A stretch of 64,000 nucleotides of DNA from Aliiroseovarius lamellibrachiae (GTDB lineage Bacteria > Pseudomonadota > Alphaproteobacteria > Rhodobacterales > Rhodobacteraceae), in contig NZ_JAHEVJ010000008.1 in the NCBI RefSeq assembly GCF_018599245.1, positions 107,063 through 171,062 of the forward strand, in the 5' to 3' direction. How positions within the stretch are numbered: position 1 is the first letter of the stretch; each line of letters opens with the position of its first letter. The position numbers and the translations under genes are program-made. Positions 8,077 to 16,303 of the stretch are shown piece by piece. Below the pieces are notes generated by a model, which was given only the letters and a program-made list of their open reading frames with translations, did no database searches and had not been told where the DNA came from.

Positions 8077-9339
8077 ATGAACGCCAAACCGCCCGTCTTT
8101 GCGACCATGGGCTGTCGCCTGAATGCCTATGAAACCGAAGCCATGAAACGGCTGGCGGCCGAGGCTGGCGTTGAGGGCGCGGTGGTGATCAACACCTGCG
8201 CGGTGACGGCGGAAGCGGTGCGAAAATCCCGTCAGGAGATCCGCAAACTGCGCCGCGACAACCCGGACGCCAAGCTGATCGTCACCGGATGTGCCGCCCA
8301 AACCGAACCGGAAACCTTTGCCGCAATGGGCGAGGTCGACGCGGTGATTGGCAATGGCGAAAAGATGTCGCCAGAAACCTGGGCCGGGCTGGCCCCTGAT
8401 CTGATCGGCCAGACCGAACGCGTGCAGGTCAACGACATCATGTCGGTGACTGAGACCGCCAGCCACCTGATTGACGGCTTTGGCACAAGGTCGCGCGCCT
8501 ATGTTCAGGTGCAAAATGGCTGTGATCACCGCTGTACCTTTTGTATCATCCCCTACGGCCGTGGAAACTCGCGTTCCGTACCTGCGGGTGTGGTGGTCGA
8601 TCAGATCAAACGCCTTGTGGGTAAGGGGTTTAACGAGGTTGTGCTGACCGGCGTAGACCTGACCAGCTGGGGTGATGATCTGCCCGCGAAACCGCGCCTT
8701 GGCGATCTGGTAATGCGCATTTTGAAACTGGTGCCCGACCTGCCGCGCCTGCGGATTTCGTCGATCGACAGTATTGAGGCCGACGACAACCTGATGATGG
8801 CCATCGCCACCGAACCGCGCCTGATGCCGCATCTGCATCTGTCCCTGCAACACGGCGACGACCTGATCCTGAAACGGATGAAACGCCGCCATTTGCGCGA
8901 CGACGCGATTGCCTTTTGTGAAGAGGCGAAACGCCTGCGTCCGGGCATGACCTTTGGCGCCGATATCATCGCGGGGTTTCCAACTGAGACCGACGAACAC
9001 TTCGCCAACTCCTTGAAATTAGTGGAAGATTGCAGCCTGACATGGCTGCACGTCTTTCCCTATTCCAAACGCGAAGGCACCCCGGCGGCAAAGATCCCCA
9101 CGCAGGTCAACGGCAACATTATCAAGGACCGCGCGGCCCAATTGCGCGCCCTTGGCGATGCCGCCGTCACCCGCCACCTGACCGCACAAATCGGCCAATC
9201 CCATAATATCCTGATGGAAAATGCGTTGATGGGCCGGACCGAGCATTTTGCCGAAGTCAAGTTCTCCACGCCTCAAATTGAAGGCGAAATCGTGATCGCG
9301 ACCCCAACGAAGTCACTGGACGGCCAGCTGATTGTCTGA
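8077..9339 (+). CDS. mtaB: tRNA (t6A37) methylthiotransferase
   Basis: A 420-residue radical-SAM enzyme that converts t6A to ms2t6A at position 37 of tRNAs reading ANN codons. An N-terminal methylthiotransferase domain carries cysteines in MGCRLN, NTCAVT and TGCAAQ, binding a second Fe-S cluster. The radical-SAM motif CDHRCTFC starts at Cys149, and a TRAM-like domain ends the protein. The missing MiaB-specific spacing and the CDHRCTFCIIPYGRG segment favour MtaB. It starts directly after the dapF stop. Confidence 0.92.
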   Translation: MNAKPPVFATMGCRLNAYETEAMKRLAAEAGVEGAVVINTCAVTAEAVRKSRQEIRKLRRDNPDAKLIVTGCAAQTEPETFAAMGEVDAVIGNGEKMSPETWAGLAPDLIGQTERVQVNDIMSVTETASHLIDGFGTRSRAYVQVQNGCDHRCTFCIIPYGRGNSRSVPAGVVVDQIKRLVGKGFNEVVLTGVDLTSWGDDLPAKPRLGDLVMRILKLVPDLPRLRISSIDSIEADDNLMMAIATEPRLMPHLHLSLQHGDDLILKRMKRRHLRDDAIAFCEEAKRLRPGMTFGADIIAGFPTETDEHFANSLKLVEDCSLTWLHVFPYSKREGTPAAKIPTQVNGNIIKDRAAQLRALGDAAVTRHLTAQIGQSHNILMENALMGRTEHFAEVKFSTPQIEGEIVIATPTKSLDGQLIV

Positions 9340-9393
9340 TCCTGTAGACCGATTGATACAAGGTTAAGTTGCAACGAGTCGCACGAGGTCGCC

Positions 9394-10011
9394 ATGCACC
9401 CGAATCCCAGTTTTAGAAATGTCGCAGATGCGGCCAGCCTTCGCTTTGCCCAGACCCGTAGTTTTGGGGTGATCAGCGTGAACGGATCGGTTGGTCCTGT
9501 GATGGCCCATCTTCCGTTTTTGTTGAATGATAACGGCAAGATAGCCGACATGCACCTTGTCCGCTCCAACAAGATTTCAACATTGTTGACCCAACCCCTG
9601 CCGGCCACTTTGGCGGTGTCTGGCCCCGATGGCTATGTCTCGCCGGATTGGTACGGGGCCGACGATCAGGTGCCGACGTGGAACTATGTCGCGGTGCATT
9701 TGCGCGGCCATCTTGAGGCGCTGCCGGATGAGGATTTGCGCGATATTTTAGAGCGTCAAAGCAACGCCTATGAGGCGCGCACCCAAGGCAAAGCCCCGTG
9801 GACGCTGGACAAGCTGACGGATGAGACATACGCCCGGATGGCGCGCATGATCCGCCCTGCTCGGTTGCATATTGAACGGGTCGAAAGCACATGGAAACTT
9901 GGGCAAAATAAAGGGGTTAGCGCCCGTTTGGCCGCCTCGGAACAGCTGGACAACGGCTTTGGACACGAGCTGCAATCGCTTGCCGAGATGATGCGCAATC
10001 CCCCCGAATAA
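9394..10011 (+). CDS. FMN-binding negative transcriptional regulator family (PaiB-like)
   Basis: A 205-residue protein with PaiB-type features: an N-terminal YP/HP start (MHPNPSFR), a split-barrel flavin fold with GPVMAHLPFLL and HLVRSN, YVSPDWYG, and the central WNYVAVHLRGHLE. Family members bind FMN; B. subtilis PaiB is described as a protease-synthesis/sporulation regulator, but most homologues have no proven DNA-binding role. It is a single gene 55 bases after mtaB. Confidence 0.85.
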   Translation: MHPNPSFRNVADAASLRFAQTRSFGVISVNGSVGPVMAHLPFLLNDNGKIADMHLVRSNKISTLLTQPLPATLAVSGPDGYVSPDWYGADDQVPTWNYVAVHLRGHLEALPDEDLRDILERQSNAYEARTQGKAPWTLDKLTDETYARMARMIRPARLHIERVESTWKLGQNKGVSARLAASEQLDNGFGHELQSLAEMMRNPPE

Positions 10012-10069
10012 GTGGACATTTGCCCGCAGCGTTCCTACATTTAAGTCAGGACACGTAAAGGAGGATCCC

Positions 10070-10348
10070 ATGGCTTTGCCCCTTGCCCCCATCGCCGCTG
10101 TTGCCCTGCGCTATGGCACTGTGGCTATGGCCACCTATGCCCTTGCACGCACAGTCGAAAAAGGCCGTCGGGACCAACGGGTTGAGGATGCTTTGGACGA
10201 TATTGACGAAGGTATCACCACCCGTCGTGACCCGGAACAAGTCAACGCCACCGCGCGCATCATTCGCACCATCCGGTTGGGAAATACCGGCCCTGGCGTG
10301 GAAATTGACCTGACCAGCCTGACCCGAATTCGCTTTCGAAAACTGTAA
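10070..10348 (+). CDS. Conserved small protein, 92 aa, unknown function
   Basis: Residues 1-25 are hydrophobic (MALPLAPIAAVALRYGTVAM) and could form one membrane segment. The rest is charged (EKGRRDQRVEDALDDIDEG) and basic toward the end. A very strong AAAGGAGG stands 7 bases before the ATG, arguing that this is real and well translated. I do not recognise the family. The first palindrome of the 10340-10450 array overlaps its stop codon. Confidence 0.7.
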   Translation: MALPLAPIAAVALRYGTVAMATYALARTVEKGRRDQRVEDALDDIDEGITTRRDPEQVNATARIIRTIRLGNTGPGVEIDLTSLTRIRFRKL

Positions 10349-10450
10349 ACACTTTACAGTTTCAAATCCGCAAACTTTAAACTGTTTAAAGGTCTGAATC
10401 CGGAAACTTTAAACTGTTTAAAGGCCCAAAACGCAAAACTTTAAAGTTTT
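10340..10450. repeat. Array of four AT-rich palindromes with about 32-bp spacing
   Basis: Four inverted repeats are present. AAACTGTAAA-CAC-TTTACAGTTT lies at 10340-10362. CTTTAAA-CTG-TTTAAAG occurs twice, at 10375-10391 and 10407-10423. A perfect 16-bp AAAACTTTAAAGTTTT lies at 10435-10450. Centres are at 10351, 10383, 10415 and 10442.5, so spacing is 32, 32 and 27.5 bp, close to three helical turns. Units two and three are near-identical 32-bp direct repeats. The block is far more AT-rich than its surroundings and ends 17 bases before the GST start. It looks like a multi-site operator; the binding protein is unknown. Confidence 0.75.
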
Positions 10451-10467
10451 TACAGACCGGACATACC

Positions 10468-11067
10468 ATGAAACTGATCTCTTCCCCCGCATCGCCTTTT
10501 GCGCGCAAAGTCAAAATCCAATTGCTGGAAACCGGCCAAGAGGATGTGGCGATCGACGAGGTGATGTCGACGCCAACCGCGCCCAATCCAGAGCTGACGG
10601 CGGCCAATCCGATGTCGAAAATTCCCGCCCTCATCCGGCCTGATGGTTGCACGCTTTATGACAGCCGGGTGATCACGCGGTTTCTGGACGCGCGCTCGGG
10701 TGCTGACATGTACCCGGACAGTCGCATTTGGGAAGTGCTGACGCTGGAGGCGACGGGCGATGCGATCATGGATGCGGGCGTGCTGATGGTTTATGAGAAT
10801 CGCTGCCGACCTGAGGATATGCAATTTGGCGGCTGGATGGACGCACAATGGGGCAAGATCGAAGGCGCGCTGGACGCGCTGAACACCCGTTGGATGAGCC
10901 ACCTTGCCGGGCCTTTGGATATGGGGCAGATCGCCGTGGGCTGCGCGCTTGGATACCTCGATTTCCGCCATGACGACCGCGGCTGGCGCGTGGGGCGCGA
11001 TGCGCTGGACGATTGGTTCGCGGTGTTTTCACAGCGTGAGAGTTTTGTGGCGACGAAGCCGGGGTGA
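10468..11067 (+). CDS. Glutathione S-transferase family protein
   Basis: A 199-residue protein with an N-terminal thioredoxin-like domain starting MKLISSPASPFARKVKI (the Ser in SPASPF is the likely active residue), the glutathione-binding NPMSKIPAL and cis-proline region, DSRVITRFL, and a helical C-terminal domain. It would conjugate or reduce small molecules with glutathione; the substrate is unknown. The ATG has no clear Shine-Dalgarno (GACCGGACATACC). The palindrome array directly upstream suggests tight transcriptional control. Confidence 0.85.
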   Translation: MKLISSPASPFARKVKIQLLETGQEDVAIDEVMSTPTAPNPELTAANPMSKIPALIRPDGCTLYDSRVITRFLDARSGADMYPDSRIWEVLTLEATGDAIMDAGVLMVYENRCRPEDMQFGGWMDAQWGKIEGALDALNTRWMSHLAGPLDMGQIAVGCALGYLDFRHDDRGWRVGRDALDDWFAVFSQRESFVATKPG

Positions 11068-11123
11068 GGGGGACGTTCTTATAGTTCATAAATCTCGAAT
11101 AAATTTTCTCTAGCAACGAAATA

Positions 11124-11152
11124 TTGACACGTACATTCATTGTACGTACATT
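11124..11152 (+). promoter_or_regulatory. Promoter and operator of the toxin-antitoxin operon
   Basis: A perfect -35 TTGACA (11124-11129) is followed after 17 bp by TACATT (11147-11152) as -10. An inverted repeat ACGTACA-TTCAT-TGTACGT (11129-11147) fills the spacer between the boxes, exactly where a ribbon-helix-helix antitoxin would repress. The promoter assignment is by sequence match; autoregulation is known for the family and inferred here. Confidence 0.7.
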
Positions 11153-11175
11153 TATCCATGGAGTGGAGAGAGAAG

Positions 11176-11484
11176 ATGATACAAATCGCAGATTATACTG
11201 CGTCTTTGCGCGAGAGTAAGAGTGTGCGCAAAGACCTAAGAATGAAGCCTTCCGTAGTCGCAGCCATTGAACGCGCTTCAACCTGTGTCGGAATGGATAC
11301 AAGCACCTTTATTGCATCCGCAGCTTATGATGCGGCTCAAAAAGTTGAGAAGGCACAATTTCGAACCTCTTTGAGCGACGAAGACTTCGATACATTTGCG
11401 AGTGCCGTCGATCGGCCTGGTCGCCGAAATGAGGCATTAGGGCATTTACTTAAGTTACGGAGCGAGCTCCTTACAGATGACTGA
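11176..11484 (+). CDS. DUF1778 (TacA-type) antitoxin
   Basis: A 102-residue protein with an N-terminal ribbon-helix-helix region (KSVRKDLRMKPSVVAAIERA, then GMDTSTFIASAAYDAA) and a C-terminal segment (LSDEDFDTFASAVDRP) that fits the toxin-neutralising part of DUF1778 antitoxins. I chose the ATG at 11176 because GGAGAGAGAAG directly precedes it; earlier in-frame ATGs at 11140 and 11158 overlap the promoter/operator. It overlaps the toxin gene by 8 bases. Base composition is visibly more AT-rich than the flanking genes, consistent with transfer. Confidence 0.85.
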   Translation: MIQIADYTASLRESKSVRKDLRMKPSVVAAIERASTCVGMDTSTFIASAAYDAAQKVEKAQFRTSLSDEDFDTFASAVDRPGRRNEALGHLLKLRSELLTDD

Positions 11485-12007
11485 GACAAAGTATGTAGTG
11501 CAAAAATTTGAAAAAGCCCTGCATGATCGCGGGGCTTTTTCTTGTGGCATCCCAGAAATGGACAAATGGTTTAAGACCTCGATCTCCCAACAAATAAAGG
11601 ACTATAGGGTTCGAGTATGGTGCGCAGTCGACACGGAAAAAAAAGTCGTGGGCTTCTATGCTTTGAATGCACACGCCATTGAACCTAGCGAAGCTACCGC
11701 ACTAGCCAAAAAAAGTGACCGAAACCCAATACCAGTTATTTACCTAGTAGCAATTGCAACCGACGTAACCGCTCGGGGTGCAAATCTTGGGAGTGCTCTT
11801 ATGGGACATGCTCTCGAAAAGGCGCTGAGTATATCGAAAGAGCTGGGAACTGCAGCAGTAGTTCTTGATGTTTTGGAAGATGAAAACTTTCAAAGGCGCA
11901 AAGATTTTTACGAGAGGTTGGGCTTTGCAAAAATCGACCCAGAGAACGAAAAACGCTTCTTCTTATCAATGAAAGACATTGCAGCAGAGTTTGTGGCCAC
12001 CGCGTGA
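11477..12007 (+). CDS. GNAT-family acetyltransferase toxin (TacT-like)
   Basis: A 176-residue GCN5-type acetyltransferase. The acetyl-CoA-binding segment is TARGANLGSALMGHAL, and the C-terminal RRKDFYERLGFAKI supplies the typical tyrosine. Toxins of this class acetylate the amino acid on charged tRNAs and stop translation; that activity is inferred from family and position. The gene starts inside the 3' end of the DUF1778 antitoxin gene, as is standard for these modules. Its AT-rich composition contrasts with neighbouring petABC. Confidence 0.85.
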   Translation: MTETKYVVQKFEKALHDRGAFSCGIPEMDKWFKTSISQQIKDYRVRVWCAVDTEKKVVGFYALNAHAIEPSEATALAKKSDRNPIPVIYLVAIATDVTARGANLGSALMGHALEKALSISKELGTAAVVLDVLEDENFQRRKDFYERLGFAKIDPENEKRFFLSMKDIAAEFVATA

Positions 12008-12335
12008 ACTTGCGCTCCACCGAACCAAGTGTATCCCAGCGTGACCGATCGCCGCGCGCGCGTGACTTGAGCAATGTCATGACACCCGGCGCAAATATCG
12101 GCAGAATCACCCGAAAATCAGGGAAAAACCCACGCATCATTCAGACTGTCAGCGCCATCAACCGGGGGCATTAGTGTATTTTCTGCACATCAACCGGTTG
12201 AAAAGCCGCCCCTGCGCCCTAATGACGTCTGGACTGGGGCGCGATCCTTGGCTAAACAGCCGCGAAGCGGGCCGCATTTATGCGGTCTCAAGTCGTGTTG
12301 GTCGCCTTAAGCGGCCCAGCTAAGGAGATGCTCAC
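12008..12335. other. Upstream region of petABC, no gene
   Basis: This 328-bp stretch lies between the toxin gene and petA. It contains no credible reading frame and must hold the petABC promoter. A small hairpin (GCCGC-ATTTA-TGCGGT, about 12274) is the only clear structure. I could not pick a promoter with confidence. Confidence 0.4.
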
Positions 12336-12899
12336 GTGTCACACGCCGACGACCATAAAGGAACCCGCCGGGATTTCCTTTATTATGCAACAGGTGGCGC
12401 CGCAGCCGTTACGACCGGTGTAGCGGTTTGGCCCCTCGTCAACCAAATGAACCCTTCTGCCGATGTGCGGGCGCAAAGCTCGATCCGCGTTGATGTCGCT
12501 GACATCGTTGTGGGCAGCCAGATCACTGTGAAGTGGCTGGGCAAGCCGGTGTTTATTCGCCGCCGCACGGAAGAAGAGATTGCACAGGCGCGCGCCGACA
12601 ATGACGCCGCGCTGGTGGATCATCTGGCCCGCAACGACAACCTCGATGCGACGTTGTCAGCGGATGACCAGAACCGCGCGATGGATGACACCGGCGAATG
12701 GCTGGTGATGATGGGTGTGTGTACGCACCTTGGCTGTGTGCCATTGGGCGACGGGTCGGGTGATTTTGGTGGCTGGTACTGTCCCTGCCACGGGTCACAT
12801 TACGACACATCTGGCCGGATTCGCAAAGGTCCGGCACCACGGAACCTTCCGGTTCCGGTTGCAGAATTTGTCGACGAAACAACGATCAAACTCGGATAA
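12336..12899 (+). CDS. petA: Ubiquinol-cytochrome c reductase, Rieske iron-sulfur subunit
   Basis: A 187-residue subunit of the cytochrome bc1 complex that moves electrons from quinol to cytochrome c1. The N-terminus has a twin-arginine-type signal/anchor ([11 protein letters not shown], then a hydrophobic stretch). The 2Fe-2S ligands are C129-T-H131, the disulfide Cys134, and C149-P-C-H152 in CPCHGSHYD. The start is the GTG at 12336, supported by AAGGAG eight bases upstream. It is the first gene of petABC. Confidence 0.96.
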   Translation: MSHADDHKGTRRDFLYYATGGAAAVTTGVAVWPLVNQMNPSADVRAQSSIRVDVADIVVGSQITVKWLGKPVFIRRRTEEEIAQARADNDAALVDHLARNDNLDATLSADDQNRAMDDTGEWLVMMGVCTHLGCVPLGDGSGDFGGWYCPCHGSHYDTSGRIRKGPAPRNLPVPVAEFVDETTIKLG

Positions 12900-12910
12900 G
12901 GGAGGCGTAA

Positions 12911-14224
12911 ATGTCTGGAATTCCGCACGATCACTACGAACCCAGCTCGGGTTTCGGTAAGTGGATGCACAAGCGCCTGCCTGTTATTGGTCTGGCCTAT
13001 GACACCTTGATGGTGCCCACCCCCAAGAACCTGAACTGGTGGTGGATCTGGGGCATCGTTTTGGCGTTCTGCCTGGCGTTGCAAATTGTCACCGGTATCA
13101 TTCTGGCGATGCATTATACCCCGCATGTTGATATGGCGTTCGCGTCGGTTGAACATATTATGCGTGACGTGAATGGCGGCCCTATGCTGCGTTATGTTCA
13201 TGCCAACGGCGCATCAATGTTCTTTGTGGCAGTGTATGTTCACATCTTCCGCGGGTTGTTTTACGGGTCATACAAGGCGCCGCGCGAAGTCACATGGATC
13301 ATCGGTATGCTGATCTATCTGATGATGATGGGCACAGGCTTTATGGGTTATGTTTTGCCTTGGGGTCAGATGTCATTCTGGGGGGCCACCGTTATTACCG
13401 GCCTGTTCGGGGCGATCCCATTGATTGGTGAGCCGATCCAAACGCTGCTTTTGGGCGGACCAGCTGTGGACAATGCCACGCTGAACCGTTTCTTCTCGTT
13501 GCACTATCTTCTGCCCTTCGTGATTGCCGCTCTTGTGGCGCTGCACATCTGGGCGTTCCACCACACGGGCAACAACAACCCAACTGGTGTAGAAGTGCGT
13601 CGCGGGTCGAAAGAAGAAGCCGAGAAAGACACCCTGCCGTTCTGGCCATACTTCGTGATCAAAGATCTCGTGGGCCTGGGCATGGTTCTGATCGCGTTCT
13701 TCGCCATCGTTGGCTTTATGCCGAACTTCCTTGGCCATCCCGACAACTATATCGAAGCGAACCCGCTGGCGACCCCGGCACACATCGTTCCTGAATGGTA
13801 CTTCTTGCCGTTCTACGCGATCTTGCGGGCGTTCACAGCCGATGTTTGGGCGGTGCAATTTGCCTCCTTCATCACCGGTGGCATCGTCGACGCCAAATTC
13901 TTTGGTGTGCTTGCGATGTTCGGCGCGATTGCCGTGATGGCACTGGCCCCCTGGACCGACACCTCGTCTGTTCGTTCGGGTGCCTACCGCCCCGCCTTCA
14001 AATGGTGGTTCCGTCTGCTTCTGATCGACTTTGTCGTTCTGATGTGGGTCGGGGCCCGTGACACGAATTTCCCGCATGACTGGATTTCGCTGATCGGCGC
14101 CACCTATTGGTTCGCATACTTCCTCGTTGTCCTGCCGCTTTTGGGTCTGTTTGAGAAACCCCAAACGCCGCCGGCCTCTATCGAAGAAGATTTCAAAGCC
14201 CACTATCCCGGCGCAGCCGAGTGA
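12911..14224 (+). CDS. petB: Cytochrome b subunit of the bc1 complex
   Basis: A 437-residue integral membrane subunit with eight expected helices that binds two b-type hemes and forms both quinone sites. PEWY (in [13 protein letters not shown]) marks the Qo site, and paired His residues are seen in the helix around MHYTPH and in HYLLPF...HIWAFHH. The bacterial-length C-terminal extension ([14 protein letters not shown]) is present. AGGGAGG precedes the ATG. It lies between petA and petC. Confidence 0.97.
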   Translation: MSGIPHDHYEPSSGFGKWMHKRLPVIGLAYDTLMVPTPKNLNWWWIWGIVLAFCLALQIVTGIILAMHYTPHVDMAFASVEHIMRDVNGGPMLRYVHANGASMFFVAVYVHIFRGLFYGSYKAPREVTWIIGMLIYLMMMGTGFMGYVLPWGQMSFWGATVITGLFGAIPLIGEPIQTLLLGGPAVDNATLNRFFSLHYLLPFVIAALVALHIWAFHHTGNNNPTGVEVRRGSKEEAEKDTLPFWPYFVIKDLVGLGMVLIAFFAIVGFMPNFLGHPDNYIEANPLATPAHIVPEWYFLPFYAILRAFTADVWAVQFASFITGGIVDAKFFGVLAMFGAIAVMALAPWTDTSSVRSGAYRPAFKWWFRLLLIDFVVLMWVGARDTNFPHDWISLIGATYWFAYFLVVLPLLGLFEKPQTPPASIEEDFKAHYPGAAE

Positions 14225-14238
14225 GAGGATCTAGCAAA

Positions 14239-15045
14239 ATGATCAAGAAACTCACAGCAACCGCCCTTTTGGCTCCTGTCCTGGCATTTGGCCTGACCGC
14301 TGGTGCGGCCCAGGCTTCGGGCAGCGAAGGTCACATCGAAGACATCGCGTTTTCGTTTGAGGGTCCCTTTGGCACCTACGACAAAGAACAGCTTCGTCGT
14401 GGCCTGAAGGTCTATACCGAAGTCTGTTCCGCCTGCCATGGCCTGCGTTACGTGCCTCTGCGGACCCTGTCCGACGCTGGTGGACCTGAATACACCGAAG
14501 ATGAGGTCCGCGCCTATGCGGCCGAAAACTTCTCCGTGTATGACGAAGAGTTGGAAGATGACCGCCCCGCGCGTCCGTCAGACCATTTCCCGCATATCAC
14601 ATCTGCGGGCGCACCAGACCTTAGCCTGATGGCCAAGGCGCGTGCGGGTTTTCATGGCCCCGCTGGTACCGGTCTGAACCAATTGTTCCGTGGCATCGGT
14701 GGCGCCGAATATATCGCCAACTTCCTGACCGGGTTCACCGGTGAGGAAAGCGAAGTGGCTGGCAACATCCTGAACGAAAACCACGTCTTTCCCGGCGGCT
14801 GGACCAAAATGACCCCCCAGCTTGAGGATGGCACGGTTGAATTCGATGACGGGCACGCCAACGACGCCCACCATCTTGCAGAAGACGTGGCCGCATTCCT
14901 GATGTGGACCGCGGAACCGAAGATGATGGCGCGTCAGCAAACCGGCTTTGTCGCCGTGCTGCTGCTGGTTGTCCTGACCTCGCTTCTGTATCTGACCAAC
15001 AAAAAACTCTGGGCCCCACATAAGGGCAAGAAAACCGAGCTGTAA
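14239..15045 (+). CDS. petC: Cytochrome c1 subunit of the bc1 complex
   Basis: A 268-residue protein with a cleavable signal peptide (cut near AAQA-SGSE), a heme c motif C63-S-A-C66-H67, a periplasmic heme domain with a methionine ligand region, and a C-terminal membrane anchor ([18 protein letters not shown]). The ATG at 14239 follows GAGAGGA; the frame is open slightly further upstream into petB, but the signal peptide fixes the start. A terminator closes the operon. Confidence 0.96.
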   Translation: MIKKLTATALLAPVLAFGLTAGAAQASGSEGHIEDIAFSFEGPFGTYDKEQLRRGLKVYTEVCSACHGLRYVPLRTLSDAGGPEYTEDEVRAYAAENFSVYDEELEDDRPARPSDHFPHITSAGAPDLSLMAKARAGFHGPAGTGLNQLFRGIGGAEYIANFLTGFTGEESEVAGNILNENHVFPGGWTKMTPQLEDGTVEFDDGHANDAHHLAEDVAAFLMWTAEPKMMARQQTGFVAVLLLVVLTSLLYLTNKKLWAPHKGKKTEL

Positions 15046-15066
15046 GCCGGTTTCATCAGATGAGAG

Positions 15067-15094
15067 AAGGGCGCCTGAAAGGGCGCCCTTTTTG
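15067..15094 (+). terminator. Terminator of petABC
   Basis: AAGGGCGCC (15067-15075) and GGCGCCCTT (15082-15090) form a strong stem followed by a T run, 20 bases after the petC stop. Confidence 0.85.
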
Positions 15095-15408
15095 TTTGGG
15101 GCGCCACCCATGTTTGATCACGCGTTGTTCCATTGCACAAAACAGGGTTTGAACGTGAATACATTTCGGGGTTTCTCGCCCTAAAGCGTCCCGCCTTTAA
15201 CCTGAGGCAGGTCAAAAAGGCGGGGCGCGGCGGAACCTCTCGATGTTGTGGGTGTTCCGCCAGAAGTGCGCATGTCTGAGATGTTTTTTGTGAACGGCTA
15301 TCTTTCTGTCCTGACAGAGACTCCAATGGTCACAAAAGGCTTGACGAAGCTACCGGAAAACACAGCTCTCTCTTGCGAACATTCCGAGGGATGGCAGAGA
15401 AAGGACCC
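15095..15408. other. Intergenic region with two hairpins, no gene
   Basis: No protein-like frame with a start is seen. Two inverted repeats occur: CCCGCCTT with AAGGCGGG around 15189-15225, and GGCGGAAC with GTTCCGCC around 15229-15261. It could hold a small RNA, but there is no clear promoter plus terminator pair to support one. Confidence 0.4.
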
Positions 15409-15894
15409 TCAGCCCCCCAACTTCCCCCGCATCGCTTGATACACCACCGCCGTGGCGACATTGGCGAGGTTTAAGGATCGCACCTTGGGGCTAAGCATCG
15501 GCAGGTTAAAGGTGCGGTCTTCCATACCGTCCAAAACCTCAGCCGGAAGACCAGCGCTTTCGCAGCCAAACACCAGATAGCTGTCCTCGGGATAGGCCGG
15601 GGCATACAGCGTCTCGGCGCCATGCTCTTCAAAGAAATGCAGCTTGTCGCGCGTGGGCTTACGCGCGGTCAGAAAATCCTGCCAACTGTCATATTCACAC
15701 AGATTAACGTGCTTCCAATAATCGGTCCCCGCGCGGCGCACCGCCTTTTCATCCAGGGAAAACCCGTATGGCTTGATCAGGATCAGCTCGAGGTTCAGCG
15801 CCACACAGGTCCGCCCAATCGCGCCAGTGTTATAGGGGATTTCCGGGGTCACCAGAACCATTTTCAAGCACGGTTCAATCATGGGATCAGACAT
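15409..15894 (-). CDS. trmL: tRNA (cytidine/uridine-34 2'-O)-methyltransferase
   Basis: A 161-residue SPOUT-class methyltransferase that 2'-O-methylates the wobble base of tRNA-Leu isoacceptors. The conserved SAM-knot motifs are NTGAIGRTCVAL near the N-terminus, YLVFGCESAGLP in the middle and VRSLNLANVATAVVYQAMR at the C-terminus. Length is typical for TrmL (about 157). It appears monocistronic. Confidence 0.93.
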   Translation of the reverse strand: MSDPMIEPCLKMVLVTPEIPYNTGAIGRTCVALNLELILIKPYGFSLDEKAVRRAGTDYWKHVNLCEYDSWQDFLTARKPTRDKLHFFEEHGAETLYAPAYPEDSYLVFGCESAGLPAEVLDGMEDRTFNLPMLSPKVRSLNLANVATAVVYQAMRGKLGG

Positions 15895-15928
15895 GGGATG
15901 TGGCCTTTTTACAGTGTGTCACATCCTG

Positions 15929-16072
15929 TTAGCCCAACTCCACATCGCCGAACAGCACCAAGTTTGTCCCCTGCGGCTGATCACAGAGCAGGGCGAGGCG
16001 GGCAAAAGGCCCATAGGCCCATAGGCCCATGATGGGCCGTGCCCTCGCATCCAACGTGCCACGCGCAATCAC
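15929..16072 (-). CDS. Possible small protein, 47 aa, overlapping the preceding small gene
   Basis: A GTG at 16072 overlaps the TGA of the upstream 58-residue gene (GTGA), a typical coupling arrangement. The frame then runs 47 residues, including MGLWAYGPFARLALL and NLVLFGDVELG, to a TAA. A short tandem repeat of CCCATAGG falls inside it. I know no homologue and it may be chance. Confidence 0.3.
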   Translation of the reverse strand: MIARGTLDARARPIMGLWAYGPFARLALLCDQPQGTNLVLFGDVELG

Positions 16073-16245
16073 TTCTTGTCGCGCGCGGCTTTTTCTTCTT
16101 TGGTCAAATTGGCGTTCCAGACATTGTTGCTCAGACCCAGTTCAGGCGGGTTGGGCTTTGTCTTGCCTTTGGTGATCTTGCCGCCCTTGTTCAGATACTC
16201 CTGAATAAGCGCGTCATCGGTGTTTTCTTTGGGCACATGTTTCAT
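16069..16245 (-). CDS. Small hydrophilic protein, 58 aa, unknown function
   Basis: Reading on the minus strand gives a 58-residue protein beginning MKHVPKENTDDALIQEYLNK and ending NLTKEEKAARDKK. It is rich in Lys, Asn and Glu with no hydrophobic segment, and the repeated GGKITKGKTK stretch is basic. The composition looks genuinely protein-like. There is no strong ribosome-binding site. It lies between trmL and thiQ on the same strand, downstream of thiQ. Function unknown. Confidence 0.6.
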   Translation of the reverse strand: MKHVPKENTDDALIQEYLNKGGKITKGKTKPNPPELGLSNNVWNANLTKEEKAARDKK

Positions 16246-16303
16246 GGGAAAAGCCTAGCGGGTGGGGGAGATTGGGGCAATAGGATCCTGTGGCGCTGCG
16301 CTG

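Noticed and set aside
7168..9000. 610-residue open frame antisense to dapF and mtaB
   Set aside because: It lies opposite two clearly recognisable genes, has His/Gly/Ala-rich shadow composition and matches no family. Long antisense frames are expected in GC-rich DNA.
10340..10450. CRISPR array
   Set aside because: Units are palindromic and directly adjoining at about 32 bp, with no unique spacers of constant length and no cas genes nearby.
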